From Bacillota bacterium (GTDB taxonomy: Bacteria; Bacillota; Clostridia; Oscillospirales; Acutalibacteraceae), in contig JAEWYE010000047.1 in assembly GCA_023458755.1 (NCBI GenBank), positions 1-64,000 of the forward strand: DNA of 64,000 bases, given 5' to 3'. Below are positions 17,207 through 26,083 of this stretch, piece after piece. The position numbers and the translations under genes are program-made. The notes under the pieces were generated by a model. It saw only the letters and a list, made by a program, of their open reading frames with translations, was not told the DNA's origin and made no database searches. Each line of letters begins with the position of its first letter. Positions within the stretch are counted from its first letter, which is position 1.

Positions 17207-17911
17207 ATGCTGATTCGAGTCATTCAGTCTATTGCCGGCGGAGGTTCGGTTGATTTTCCAAGCGTAATCATGCAAATTTTAGCATCTTTGTTTATTATTT
17301 TTTGTATTCTTCCTTTACATGAATGCGCGCATGGCTGGATGGCATACAAATTAGGGGATAATACCGCGAAATATCAGGGCAGGCTTACCTTAAATCCTCT
17401 TGCCAGCATTGACCCGATCGGTGCTCTCGGAATTCTTTTGTTTGGTATTGGCTGGGCGAAACCAGTGCCGGTGGACCCGCGTTATTTTAGAAAGCCAAAG
17501 CGTGACATGGCGATTACCGCTCTTGCAGGGCCGGTTGCTAACCTGCTTGCGGCCTTTGTCGGAGCATTGATTCTGAATATTTTTTCGATATTTGTTAATT
17601 CAATTCCCGCATCTGTTTTTGTTTGGATACAGTTTTTCTTCTATTACTATATCACCATCAATGTCATGCTTGCGGTCTTCAATTTGATTCCGCTGCCGCC
17701 ATTGGATGGTTCCCGCATTATCGGTGCTTTTCTCTCTGACCGGGCGCTTTATAAGTATTACCAATATCAGCAAATTATCATGATCGGGTTATTTATCATC
17801 CTTTTTCTTGGCTGGCTTGATGAACCTTTGTATTTTTTGCAGCAATGGATTACTTATGGCATTACCTGGTTGGCTGATCTTCCGTTCCATGCTTTTGGTA
17901 TAATGGTGTGA
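17207..17911 (+). CDS. site-2 protease family (M50) membrane metalloprotease
   Basis: 234-residue polytopic membrane protein of the YwhC-like M50 group. The zinc motif HECAH lies at residues 38-42 inside the first core helix, and the third ligand occurs in NLIPLPPLDGSR near residue 168. Such proteases cut membrane-embedded substrates. Its substrate is unknown, and it lacks PDZ domains. The ATG at 17207 follows AAGGGGAG. It lies 6 nt before scpA, an arrangement common in Clostridia. A second, SpoIVFB-like M50 protein is encoded at 46759. Confidence 0.9.
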   Translation: MLIRVIQSIAGGGSVDFPSVIMQILASLFIIFCILPLHECAHGWMAYKLGDNTAKYQGRLTLNPLASIDPIGALGILLFGIGWAKPVPVDPRYFRKPKRDMAITALAGPVANLLAAFVGALILNIFSIFVNSIPASVFVWIQFFFYYYITINVMLAVFNLIPLPPLDGSRIIGAFLSDRALYKYYQYQQIIMIGLFIILFLGWLDEPLYFLQQWITYGITWLADLPFHAFGIMV

Positions 17912-17917
17912 GGGAAT

Positions 17918-18658
17918 ATGGAAAAGCTATCCTATAAATTTCCGGACTTTGAAGGTCCGCTGGATTTATTGTTATATCTGATAACCAAAAACAAACTGAA
18001 TATATTTGATATCCAAATAGCAGAATTATTGGATCAGTACATGGAACAAATCAACGCCATGAAAGAGCAGGACATGGATGTCGCCAGTGAGTTTGTAGAA
18101 ATGGCGGCGCGTTTGGTTTATATAAAAACCGTTTCTTTGCTGCCAAAACACGAAGAAATGGAAGAATTGCAGCGTGAATTGGTTGGGCAGTTGCTGGAAT
18201 ATCAGGAATGTAAGCGTATCGCACAGATTTTGAACGAGCGCTTTCACTTTTTCTCTTTTGTGCGCGAACCGATGGAGATTGAATTCGACCATTCCTATAA
18301 AAGGCATCATGACCCCAAAGAAATTTTAGCTGCTTATCAAAACGCGGCGGGACGCGGAAAGCGCTTTTTGCCGCCATCCGCGGAATCTTTTTCAGGCATT
18401 GTAACCCATAAAATTGTTTCGGTTTCTTCCAAAATTGTTTATGTCTTGCGTAAATTGTGGGGTAAAAACGAGATGGAATACGATCTTTTATTTGAAGATA
18501 AGAGTGAAAAATCCGATCTTGTTGCTACGTTCCTTGCGGTACTTGAACTGGTAAAAGGAAAACGTGTACGCGTGGAAGGCAGCGATCATTCGGCAAAAAT
18601 CAAATTAATCGACGGCGGTGGAAAGCATTGGAAATCAAAAAGCTCCAGGGTACAGTAG
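17918..18658 (+). CDS. scpA: segregation and condensation protein A
   Basis: 246-residue kleisin subunit of the SMC-ScpAB condensin that organises and segregates the chromosome. It begins with the typical FPDFEGPLDLLL motif that contacts the SMC neck. Conserved helices follow (ASEFVEMAARLVYIKT), and a C-terminal winged helix (VATFLAVLELVKGKRV) contacts the SMC cap. GAGGGA precedes the ATG. It overlaps scpB by 31 nt. Confidence 0.96.
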   Translation: MEKLSYKFPDFEGPLDLLLYLITKNKLNIFDIQIAELLDQYMEQINAMKEQDMDVASEFVEMAARLVYIKTVSLLPKHEEMEELQRELVGQLLEYQECKRIAQILNERFHFFSFVREPMEIEFDHSYKRHHDPKEILAAYQNAAGRGKRFLPPSAESFSGIVTHKIVSVSSKIVYVLRKLWGKNEMEYDLLFEDKSEKSDLVATFLAVLELVKGKRVRVEGSDHSAKIKLIDGGGKHWKSKSSRVQ

Positions 18659-19191
18659 AGGCAATTTTGTTTGCAAGCGGTGATCCTGTGCCGGTTGAAA
18701 AAATCGCGCAGGTTTTGGATTTGGACAAGTCTACAGCCAGCAAACTTTTGCAGAATATTATGGATGATTACAATCGCGATGACCGCGGCGTACATGTTGT
18801 ACGATTGGATGAAAGCTACCAAATGTGCACAAATCCATCCTACCATGATGCGGTTCGCCTTGTACTTGATATGCGCCGCAATACGCCGATTTCATCAGCC
18901 GGCATGGAGGTACTCGCGATTGTTGCATACAATCAGCCGGTAACGAAGGCTTTTATTGAACAGATACGAGGAGTCGATTGCTCGGGTGTGTTGGGAAGTT
19001 TAGTCTCGAAAGGGCTAATTGAAGAAAGAGGAAGGCTGGAATTACCCGGCAGACCTCTGCTTTACGGAACAACACCTGATTTTTTAAGATGTTTGAATAT
19101 TTCATCCTTAAAAGAACTTCCGCCTCTGCCTCAAAAGCAGACAGAGGAAGAGCCTGAAAAGGAAGAGAACGTTACGGAAATCGATGCGTAG
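18628..19191 (+). CDS. scpB: segregation and condensation protein B
   Basis: 187-residue partner of ScpA in condensin. It has two winged-helix domains, with family motifs VEAILFASGDPV at the N-terminus and LAIVAYNQPVTKAFIEQIRGV in the second domain. The C-terminal ~25 residues are charged and Glu-rich, as usual. The start is a TTG at 18628 within scpA, with GGTGG upstream, so translation is coupled. No better-placed ATG exists. Confidence 0.95.
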   Translation: MEIKKLQGTVEAILFASGDPVPVEKIAQVLDLDKSTASKLLQNIMDDYNRDDRGVHVVRLDESYQMCTNPSYHDAVRLVLDMRRNTPISSAGMEVLAIVAYNQPVTKAFIEQIRGVDCSGVLGSLVSKGLIEERGRLELPGRPLLYGTTPDFLRCLNISSLKELPPLPQKQTEEEPEKEENVTEIDA

Positions 19192-19224
19192 CTGATATGC
19201 GCAGAAACAGAGCGGAGGCCGCTG

Positions 19225-19851
19225 ATGACCGCATTTATCATAATACTTGGCATAGTCCTGTTTTTGGCTGGTTTGCTGTTTTGCCCCGTTGTCATACGGG
19301 CTTCGTTTGAAGATGAACTGATTGTAAAAGCAAGATATCTTTTTCTTACTTATGTGATTGTTCCGCGAAAAGAAAAGGAACCTAAAAAAACGGAGCAAAA
19401 TGAAACAGGACAAAAGGAAGAAGAGGAAAAGGATGTTACCCAATCTAAAATAAAAGAACTTCTTGCTCAGAAAGGGTTAAGGGGATTTTTAGGTCTGATG
19501 AAAGAAATCTTTTTCATTGCACATGGAAGTTCGCAGCGCCTGTTTCGGCATCTTGTTATTTCAAATATTTCAGCTTATCTTGTTATCGCGACGGATGATG
19601 CCTCGCAAACAGCGTTGAATTACAGCTATGCATGCGCAGCAGTTTATCCGGCATTTTCAGCAATTGTAGCAAATTGTAAATGTAAAAAATACAGCGTTCA
19701 GGTTATACCTGATTTTAATAAAAAAGAGAGTGAAATTAAATTTTCTGCAAAAGCTACCATTAAATTGTTTTTTATTCTTTCAGCGTCGCGGTATGCATTT
19801 TTTCAATTTCTGAAAACAATGAAAAAAGCGAAAGCGGTAGAGGCAAAATGA
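19225..19851 (+). CDS. DUF2953 domain-containing protein
   Basis: 208-residue protein with one N-terminal transmembrane helix (residues 3-22). A charged Lys/Glu-rich linker follows (about residues 50-75), then a DUF2953 domain with a SNISAYLVIATDDASQTALNY segment of the type seen in the family. The B. subtilis homologue YtfI is encoded next to ytfJ and is linked to sporulation. The same pairing holds here, which supports a sporulation role. The ATG at 19225 follows GGAGG. Confidence 0.8.
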   Translation: MTAFIIILGIVLFLAGLLFCPVVIRASFEDELIVKARYLFLTYVIVPRKEKEPKKTEQNETGQKEEEEKDVTQSKIKELLAQKGLRGFLGLMKEIFFIAHGSSQRLFRHLVISNISAYLVIATDDASQTALNYSYACAAVYPAFSAIVANCKCKKYSVQVIPDFNKKESEIKFSAKATIKLFFILSASRYAFFQFLKTMKKAKAVEAK

Positions 19852-19884
19852 AAAACAAAATAAAAATAAGGCGGTGCGTTTTTC

Positions 19885-20322
19885 GTGAGTGATCATCCAA
19901 TTGAAGGTATGATGAATACAACTTTAGAAAAAATTAAACAAATGGTGGATGTAAATTCCATAGTCGGCGATCCGATTACCTCACCGGACGGCACAATTAT
20001 TATCCCGGTTTCTAAAGTAAGCTACGGTTTTGCGTCCGGCGGTTCCGACATTCCCTCAAAGTCCCAGCCCGATAAAGATCTTTTTGGCGGCGGTACAGGT
20101 GCGGGCATCACCATTAATCCGATTGCGTTTATTACGATTTCAAACGGGAATGTAAAATTGTTGCAGATTGATCCGTACAACAGCTCCGCAGACCGTGTAA
20201 TTGGCATGGTACCGGATGTTGTTGATAAAATCGGCAGCCTTTTCAATAAGAAAAAAGATGAAAAGAAGCAGCAGGACCAAGTAGCTGTCCGCGATGTAGA
20301 CCTCGACGATCCGCAGGTATAA
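19885..20322 (+). CDS. gerW: GerW/YtfJ family spore germination protein
   Basis: 145-residue protein of the GerW (YtfJ) family, required for efficient lysozyme-induced germination in Bacillus. The core has the signature GDPITSPDGTIIIPVSKVSYGF and a Gly-rich GGGTGAGI segment. The tail is Lys-rich. The start is a GTG at 19885 with AGGCGG upstream. It follows the DUF2953 gene as ytfJ follows ytfI. Sporulation-specific expression is inferred from family. Confidence 0.9.
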   Translation: MSDHPIEGMMNTTLEKIKQMVDVNSIVGDPITSPDGTIIIPVSKVSYGFASGGSDIPSKSQPDKDLFGGGTGAGITINPIAFITISNGNVKLLQIDPYNSSADRVIGMVPDVVDKIGSLFNKKKDEKKQQDQVAVRDVDLDDPQV

Positions 20323-20376
20323 TATTCGACTAATCAAACAATTGTCTGCATATATTTAAATTGGCAGGTGGTTGTT

Positions 20377-21522
20377 TTGATAAAGAAAATTAGCTGTGTT
20401 TTGGTTGCTGTATTTGTTGTTTTAGCTGGTTTTTCACCATTCGTGCATGCGGAAGACATTAAGGTTTCAGCGAAGGCCGCAATCCTGATTAATGCAGATA
20501 ACGGCATGGTAATGTACGCAAAAGATGAAAACGAACGATTACCGATGGCAAGCACCACAAAGGTGATGACGGCGCTTATTACCTTGGAAAAGGCTGCGCA
20601 AAACAACAAGGTGGTCACGATAACCGACCAGATGGTAAAGGTGGAAGGTTCCTCAATGGGGCTGCGTGTAGGCTACAAGCTGACACTGCGGGATCTGGCA
20701 ATCGGTATGCTCACCGTTTCTGGGAACGATGCGGCGAATTCTGCGGCGATTGCAATCAGCGGTTCCACGGATTCCTTTGCTGTTTTAATGAATCAGCGCG
20801 CAAAGGAACTAAACCTCACAAATACCCATTTTGTAACGCCTTCCGGCCTGGATTCCGCAGATCATTATACGACTGCCGCTGATTTGGCTCGTTTAGGGGC
20901 AGCTGCCATCAAAAATTCGGATTTTGCGTCCATTGTCCGTCAAAAACAGATAAATGTAAAGTATATTTATCCGGAGCAAACCTGCCGATACGCAAACCAT
21001 AATCGGCTTTTAAGCCTCTATGCGGACTGTATTGGCATTAAAACCGGTTTTACGAAAAAATCGGGACGCTGTCTTGTTTCAGCGGCTGAAAAGAATGGAA
21101 TACACTTGGTTGCGGTAACGCTCAATGCACCGGACGACTGGGACGATCATGAGCGTCTTTTTGATTATGGCTTTTCGCAGTTAACGTCTTATCAAGTGGA
21201 TGACAGCAACGAACGCTTTACAGTACCCGTTGTAGGAGGACTTACAGACAATGCAGTGGTTATTGGAGCGAAAGCAGACAGTCTTGTTGTTCCGGCCGCT
21301 GATGCCCAAAATGTTCAGCGTACGGTAGAGCTTCCCAGATTTGTTTATGCTCCGATCAAAGCAAACCAAAAGCTGGGCGTTATACGTTATTCACTGAACG
21401 GCAAAACTTTATTGGCGGTTCCGCTTACTGCAGAAGGCAGTGTACAAAGTCCCCCCATTCAAAAAAACGGTTTTCAAAAGTTTTTAGACTCCATTAAAAG
21501 ATTATTCGGCATAAAAACATAA
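20377..21522 (+). CDS. D-alanyl-D-alanine carboxypeptidase (DacB/DacF-like)
   Basis: 381-residue secreted penicillin-binding protein with signal peptide (residues 1-25). The active-site set is S59-T-T-K62, SGN near residue 117 and KTG in GIKTGFTKKSGR. It removes terminal D-Ala from peptidoglycan, setting cross-linking. The position between gerW and rluB resembles the Bacillus dacB neighbourhood, favouring the spore-cortex enzyme. The start is taken as TTG at 20377, 5 nt after AGGTGG; GTG at 20368 is inside that site. It is paralogous to the protein at 6226. Confidence 0.92.
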   Translation: MIKKISCVLVAVFVVLAGFSPFVHAEDIKVSAKAAILINADNGMVMYAKDENERLPMASTTKVMTALITLEKAAQNNKVVTITDQMVKVEGSSMGLRVGYKLTLRDLAIGMLTVSGNDAANSAAIAISGSTDSFAVLMNQRAKELNLTNTHFVTPSGLDSADHYTTAADLARLGAAAIKNSDFASIVRQKQINVKYIYPEQTCRYANHNRLLSLYADCIGIKTGFTKKSGRCLVSAAEKNGIHLVAVTLNAPDDWDDHERLFDYGFSQLTSYQVDDSNERFTVPVVGGLTDNAVVIGAKADSLVVPAADAQNVQRTVELPRFVYAPIKANQKLGVIRYSLNGKTLLAVPLTAEGSVQSPPIQKNGFQKFLDSIKRLFGIKT

Positions 21523-21542
21523 AGTAAGGATGACAAAATAAA

Positions 21543-22376
21543 ATGGCAAAAGACGTTAGGCTACAAAAAATGCTTGCGGACTGCGGAGTCGCCTCGCGAA
21601 GAAAAGCAGAAGAGATGATCAGCCAAGGGCTGGTAAAGGTAAACGGGGCAATTGCCCAAATAGGCGATAAAGTAGATATTAAAAATGATAAGGTAACGGT
21701 TCGCGGCAGGCATATTGTTACAAACGTGCATAATGTTTATGTCATGCTTCATAAACCGCGCGGCTTTATAACTACAATGAGTGATGAAATGAATCGCAAA
21801 TGCGTTGCGGAACTTGTCAGTGATATTCCGGAACGCATTTATCCGGTTGGCAGATTGGACAGGGATTCCGAGGGCCTTTTACTGATGACAAACGACGGTG
21901 CATTTGCAAACGCAATGACGCATCCATCCATGCATATTCCTAAAACGTACCGTGTTACGGTTCGCCCGTCTGTTAATGAGGATCAGCTTACACAAATGGC
22001 AGTAGGAATGGTGATTGAAGGCAGAAAAACAGCCCCTGCCGATGTGCACGTCATTTCGCAGGAACCTGGAAGAGTTGTTCTGGAAATCGTGCTGTATGAA
22101 GGAAGAAACCGCCAAATTCGAAACATGTGCGAACAGTTAGGTCTCGAAGTTGCAAGGCTCAAGCGAATCGCGGTGGGGTCTGTAAAGCTAGGTATGCTTC
22201 AACCCGGAAAATGGCGTGCACTTACCGGTGATGAAGTAAAAAAACTGATTGCCGGAGCAAAAGCGGACAAGCAAAATAACAAAAAGGAAGAAGAACAGGA
22301 TGATAACGATACTTCCGCTCAAAGAAAAAGAAAGGCTGGCACAAATTCTGGACAGCGTGCCGTACGCCGCAAATAA
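21543..22376 (+). CDS. rluB: rRNA pseudouridine synthase, RluB family
   Basis: 277-residue RNA-modifying enzyme. An N-terminal S4 RNA-binding domain (LQKMLADCGVASRRKAEEMI) is followed by the RsuA/RluB catalytic domain with PVGRLDRDSEGLLLMTNDG, including the catalytic Asp. RluB makes the pseudouridine near position 2605 of 23S rRNA. The C-terminal ~40 residues are highly charged and poorly conserved. The next gene starts inside this tail, in another frame. Confidence 0.94.
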   Translation: MAKDVRLQKMLADCGVASRRKAEEMISQGLVKVNGAIAQIGDKVDIKNDKVTVRGRHIVTNVHNVYVMLHKPRGFITTMSDEMNRKCVAELVSDIPERIYPVGRLDRDSEGLLLMTNDGAFANAMTHPSMHIPKTYRVTVRPSVNEDQLTQMAVGMVIEGRKTAPADVHVISQEPGRVVLEIVLYEGRNRQIRNMCEQLGLEVARLKRIAVGSVKLGMLQPGKWRALTGDEVKKLIAGAKADKQNNKKEEEQDDNDTSAQRKRKAGTNSGQRAVRRK

Positions 22377-22692
22377 TGCCGTTGTGCTTATCATGAGCAG
22401 CGGTGATGAAGAATTGGGCTACGTAGTTGCAGACATATGTGCGTCGGTTGTTCGTATGCTTGCCATGACGATTGCCGGGTGCGAAAATTTTAATAACCTG
22501 TCACCGGATGCCTGCATGTGCGCAGACAGTATGATGCGGGCGGCCGCCTCTTACGGCGCAAACAACGGCGCCTATAAAATTGAATCACATATAGCGGCTC
22601 TCAACTCGTTTTTTGCTTCCGCTGGGTTTGTGATAGAAAATGGTATCGCGTCCTGCAATTTAAAAAGCATAGTCAAGGCATGTAATATTTGA
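22300..22692 (+). CDS. small conserved-looking protein of unknown function
   Basis: 130-residue cytoplasmic protein that I do not recognise. The ATG at 22300 has AAGGAAG 10 nt upstream and lies 77 nt inside the 3' end of rluB in another frame. It is Ala/Ser-rich and Cys-rich (six Cys), with a helical middle (ADICASVVRMLAMTIAGCEN) and no membrane helix or signal peptide. No catalytic motif is visible. Its place between rluB and the carboxyltransferase promoter suggests it is the last gene of the scp-rluB transcript. Confidence 0.6.
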   Translation: MITILPLKEKERLAQILDSVPYAANNAVVLIMSSGDEELGYVVADICASVVRMLAMTIAGCENFNNLSPDACMCADSMMRAAASYGANNGAYKIESHIAALNSFFASAGFVIENGIASCNLKSIVKACNI

Positions 22693-22710
22693 CAAAGATT
22701 TATGAAATCC

Positions 22711-22739
22711 TTGTCATTATCTGTAACATATATTATAAT
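22711..22739 (+). promoter_or_regulatory. sigma-A promoter for the biotin carboxyltransferase cluster
   Basis: TTGTCA (22711-22716), a 17-nt spacer and a perfect TATAAT (22734-22739) lie 40 nt before the carboxyltransferase start. Confidence 0.75.
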
Positions 22740-22779
22740 AAAATCAGCATATGACAGAAAAGGAATGGAGGAACAAAGA

Positions 22780-24138
22780 ATGAGCGATGTCGGCAACGCG
22801 GAATTGCTGCAAACGTCCCGTGAAGCAGTAAAAAATTCGAATGCATACAAGCGCATTAACCGTTTATTTGATGAAGATACATTTAACGAGATAGACGGTC
22901 TTTCAAAATCGGGAGACCACTACGCGGAGGTTGTTACCGGTTTTGGTAAAATAGATGGCTGTCCGGCTTATGTTTTTGCACAAAATGCGGAAATAGACGG
23001 TGGTGCCATGTCGAAAGCACAGGCATCTAAAATTAAGAAAATTTATAATTTAGCCATAAAAACAGGCGTACCTGTTATCGGTATTTACGATTCCATCGGG
23101 GGACGTTTAAAAGAGGGAGCAGATATGCTTGCTGCTTACGGTGAGATATTACTCGGCTGCAATAATCTTTCGGGAGTTGTGCCGCAAATTTCTCTTATCC
23201 TCGGTCCATGTATTGGTACTTCGGCTATGATTGCCGCAAACGCGGATATTATCGTGATGTCGGACAAAGCCGAATTCACGATTGAAACAAACGGTAGAAA
23301 CGGTTCAGCCGATGAGGCTGCAAAATATGGTATTTGCCATATAGCGGCTGAAAACGAAGAAACTGCAATTGATGAAGTGCGCAGATTGCTCACAGTATTG
23401 CCGTCCAATAATTTGGCTGGCGCGCCGATTACCAATCTTTCGGCAACGAACAGCTTGGCTCCGCTTACGGTTGAATCTGCTGCCGCTGATGTTATTGCCG
23501 CTATTGCAGATGATGACACGTTTATAGAACTGGGCAGTTCGTTCGGTACATCAGCTATTACCGGCTTCGCGCAAATTTCCGGTTCCACCGCAGGCATTGT
23601 TTCATATAACGGAAGCCTTGATGCGGATTCCTGCTCCAAAGCCGCCCGTTTTGTCCGCTTCTGCGATGCGTTTTCTCTGTCGGTTATCACATTGGCAGAT
23701 GCAACGGAGTTTACTTCCTTAAGGGAAGCGTCTAAGCTTTCGAATGCTTATTCCGAAGCCACTACCGCAAAGGTAACGGTTATAACAGGCAGCGCCTATG
23801 GTTCGGTTTATATTGCCGTTGCAGGCAGGGGAGCAAACACGGATGTTACTTTGGCGTGGCCGAATGCGATAGTTTCACCGCTTGCACCTTCTACAGCAGC
23901 TATTTTTGAGTGGAGTGACCGTCTTGCTGGTTCATCGGATCCGGTAGCGGACCGCCAAAAGCTCATTGAAGAATATAAGCACACGGAAGCCACCCCGTTT
24001 ACTGCTGCCGCTGCCGGATTCATTGAAGATATTATCAATCCGGAAGAAACGCGGGCAAAAATCATCGCAAATTTGGACATGCTTTCCAGCAAGCGCGTAA
24101 CAACACTGCCGAAAAAGCACGCGAATATTCAATTATAA
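22780..24138 (+). CDS. carboxyltransferase subunit of a biotin-dependent (de)carboxylase or transcarboxylase
   Basis: 452-residue protein with two crotonase-like carboxyltransferase halves, as in methylmalonyl-CoA or propionyl-CoA carboxyltransferase subunits. The first half has IYDSIGGRLKEGADMLAAYGEI and the oxyanion-type segment LILGPCIGTSAM. The second half contains ITGSAYGSVYIAVAGRG. It is shorter and more divergent than the usual ~510-residue enzyme. The ATG at 22780 has GGAGG 8 nt upstream. With the biotin carrier and the OadA-like gene downstream it matches the 12S-1.3S-5S subunit set of transcarboxylase. The acyl-CoA substrate cannot be told. Confidence 0.85.
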   Translation: MSDVGNAELLQTSREAVKNSNAYKRINRLFDEDTFNEIDGLSKSGDHYAEVVTGFGKIDGCPAYVFAQNAEIDGGAMSKAQASKIKKIYNLAIKTGVPVIGIYDSIGGRLKEGADMLAAYGEILLGCNNLSGVVPQISLILGPCIGTSAMIAANADIIVMSDKAEFTIETNGRNGSADEAAKYGICHIAAENEETAIDEVRRLLTVLPSNNLAGAPITNLSATNSLAPLTVESAAADVIAAIADDDTFIELGSSFGTSAITGFAQISGSTAGIVSYNGSLDADSCSKAARFVRFCDAFSLSVITLADATEFTSLREASKLSNAYSEATTAKVTVITGSAYGSVYIAVAGRGANTDVTLAWPNAIVSPLAPSTAAIFEWSDRLAGSSDPVADRQKLIEEYKHTEATPFTAAAAGFIEDIINPEETRAKIIANLDMLSSKRVTTLPKKHANIQL

Positions 24139-24164
24139 AAATATCTGTTTGGAGGATAATTAAG

Positions 24165-24578
24165 ATGAAAAATCTTAGAGTTACAGTAAATGGTACCGCC
24201 TATGACGTTCAAGTAGAAGAAGTAAGCGGCTGTCCCGCTCCGGCCGTTGCCGCGGCACAGCCGGCAGTCCCTGCAGCTGCTCCCGTACCGGCAGCAGCTC
24301 CGGTTGAGGCATCAAAAGCTGCTGAACCTGCGGCACCGAAAGCAGCAACTTCGTCAGCGCCAAGCGGGGAAGTAATTACCGCCCCAATGCCGGGTACAAT
24401 TGTAGGAGTAAATGTTGAACTGGGTAAGAGCGTTAAGAAGGGCGAAGCGCTTGTAATTCTTGAAGCAATGAAAATGGAAAATGAAATCATGGCACCGCAC
24501 GATGCCGTTGTCATTGGTGTGCATGTAAACAAAGGGGACTCTGTAAATTCCGGTACTCCTCTTGTTTCCCTCCAGTAA
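24165..24578 (+). CDS. biotin carboxyl carrier protein
   Basis: 137-residue carrier. The N-terminal ~20 residues (LRVTVNGTAYDVQVEEV) are typical of decarboxylase/transcarboxylase biotin subunits. An Ala/Pro-rich flexible linker spans about residues 26-65. The C-terminal ~70 residues are a biotinyl domain with EAMKMEN, whose Lys is biotinylated. It swings carboxyl groups between the flanking carboxyltransferase subunits. GGAGG precedes the ATG. It lies 26 nt after the carboxyltransferase and 13 nt before the OadA-like gene. Confidence 0.93.
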   Translation: MKNLRVTVNGTAYDVQVEEVSGCPAPAVAAAQPAVPAAAPVPAAAPVEASKAAEPAAPKAATSSAPSGEVITAPMPGTIVGVNVELGKSVKKGEALVILEAMKMENEIMAPHDAVVIGVHVNKGDSVNSGTPLVSLQ

Positions 24579-24591
24579 GGGGGCAATAAAA

Positions 24592-25992
24592 ATGTCAAAA
24601 AAAATAGGAATAACAGAAACTGTTTTGCGTGATGCGCATCAGTCATTAATCGCAACCAGAATGCCGATTGAAGATATGCTTCCAATCCTTGAAAAATTGG
24701 ATCAGGTCGGCTATTATTCGTTGGAGTGCTGGGGCGGCGCAACCTTTGATTCCTGCCTCCGATTTTTAAATGAAGATCCTTGGGACAGACTTCGTACAAT
24801 CCGCCAAAAATGCCCGAACACCAAGCTGCAAATGCTTTTCCGCGGACAAAATATGCTGGGCTACCGCCATTATGCAGATGATGTATTAGAATATTTTGTG
24901 CAGCGTTCCGTTGCAAACGGCATTGATATTATCCGTATTTTTGACGCTCTGAATGATATTAAAAATCTGGAAGTTGCAATTAAAGCTGCCAAAAAAGAAG
25001 GGGCACACGCTCAGGTTGCCATTTCCTATACAACCGGTCCGGTATTCACACATGATTATTATGTGGATTACGCCAAACGTATTGAAAGTGCCGGCGCGGA
25101 CTCCATCTGCCTCAAGGATATGGCGGCGCTGCTGACTCCATATGAAACGTATGATTTGATCAAGGTATTAAAAGAAGCGGTGAAAATTCCGATTCAGCTT
25201 CATACGCATTATACATCCGGTCTTGCTTCTATGTGTGAGTTAAAAGCGGTAGAGGCCGGTGCAGACATGATTGATACCGCTATGTCGCCGCTTGCTTTGG
25301 GAACATCCCATGCTCCGACCGAATCTATGGTTGCGGCGTTAAAAGATACACCTTATGATACCGGGCTTGATTTGAAACTGCTCAATGAAATCCGCGAATA
25401 TTTCATGAAGCTGCGTAAGAAATATATTGAAAGCGGTTTACTTGACCCGCAAATGCTGGCAACAAATACAAAGGCGCTTATTTATCAGGTACCGGGCGGA
25501 ATGCTTTCCAATTTGCTGTCGCAGCTGAAACAGGCCGGTCAGGCAGACAAACTGGAAGAAGTGCTGCAGGAGGTTCCGCGTGTGCGTAAAGATGCCGGTT
25601 ATCCGCCGCTGGTTACGCCAACATCCCAGATTGTCGGTACGCAGGCTGTTTATAATGTGATTACCGGTGAGCGTTATAAAATGTGCACCAATGAATTTAA
25701 AGGCATAATCGCCGGAAAATACGGCACAACTCCAGTCCCGATTGATCCGGAATTCACGAAAAAGATTATCGGCGACGAACCGGTTATTACCTGCCGTCCG
25801 GCTGATTTGCTGGAACCTGAACTCGAAAATCTGCGCAAAGAGGTTGCCGAGTGGACGGAGCAGGAGGAAGATGTCCTGTCTTACGCTCAGTTCCCGAAAG
25901 TTGCCTTGGATTTCTTTAAAAAACGCAGAGACCAGAAATACGGTATAGACGGTAAACATGCGGATGCGGCAGAACTGGTACATCCTGTGTAA
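24592..25992 (+). CDS. oxaloacetate decarboxylase alpha / transcarboxylase 5S-like subunit
   Basis: 466-residue TIM-barrel carboxyltransferase acting between pyruvate/oxaloacetate and biotin. It begins with ITETVLRDAHQSLIATRM. It has the metal-site HTHYTSGLASM motif and the catalytic Lys in SICLKDMAALLTP. The C-terminal conserved domain (PGGMLSNL) is present. The biotin domain found at the end of many OadA proteins is absent and is supplied by the gene upstream, as in transcarboxylase 5S. No membrane beta subunit (OadB) follows. The ATG at 24592 follows AAGGGGG. Confidence 0.92.
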   Translation: MSKKIGITETVLRDAHQSLIATRMPIEDMLPILEKLDQVGYYSLECWGGATFDSCLRFLNEDPWDRLRTIRQKCPNTKLQMLFRGQNMLGYRHYADDVLEYFVQRSVANGIDIIRIFDALNDIKNLEVAIKAAKKEGAHAQVAISYTTGPVFTHDYYVDYAKRIESAGADSICLKDMAALLTPYETYDLIKVLKEAVKIPIQLHTHYTSGLASMCELKAVEAGADMIDTAMSPLALGTSHAPTESMVAALKDTPYDTGLDLKLLNEIREYFMKLRKKYIESGLLDPQMLATNTKALIYQVPGGMLSNLLSQLKQAGQADKLEEVLQEVPRVRKDAGYPPLVTPTSQIVGTQAVYNVITGERYKMCTNEFKGIIAGKYGTTPVPIDPEFTKKIIGDEPVITCRPADLLEPELENLRKEVAEWTEQEEDVLSYAQFPKVALDFFKKRRDQKYGIDGKHADAAELVHPV

Positions 25993-26000
25993 AAACAATC

Positions 26001-26026
26001 AGCCCCGATTTTGGGGCTTTTGTTTT
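26001..26026 (+). terminator. rho-independent terminator after the carboxyltransferase cluster
   Basis: AGCCCC / GGGGCT (26001-26006 with 26013-26018) is followed by TTTGTTTTT. Confidence 0.85.
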
Positions 26027-26083
26027 TATAGGCTGATTCGTATAAAACAAGGCCGCGATTGATGAAGGCTGTTAAAATTCATT

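Noticed and set aside
24209..24916. Long open frame on the - strand opposite the biotin carrier and OadA-like genes
   Set aside because: It is a shadow of the GC-rich Ala/Pro linker codons and has no ribosome binding site or recognisable domain.
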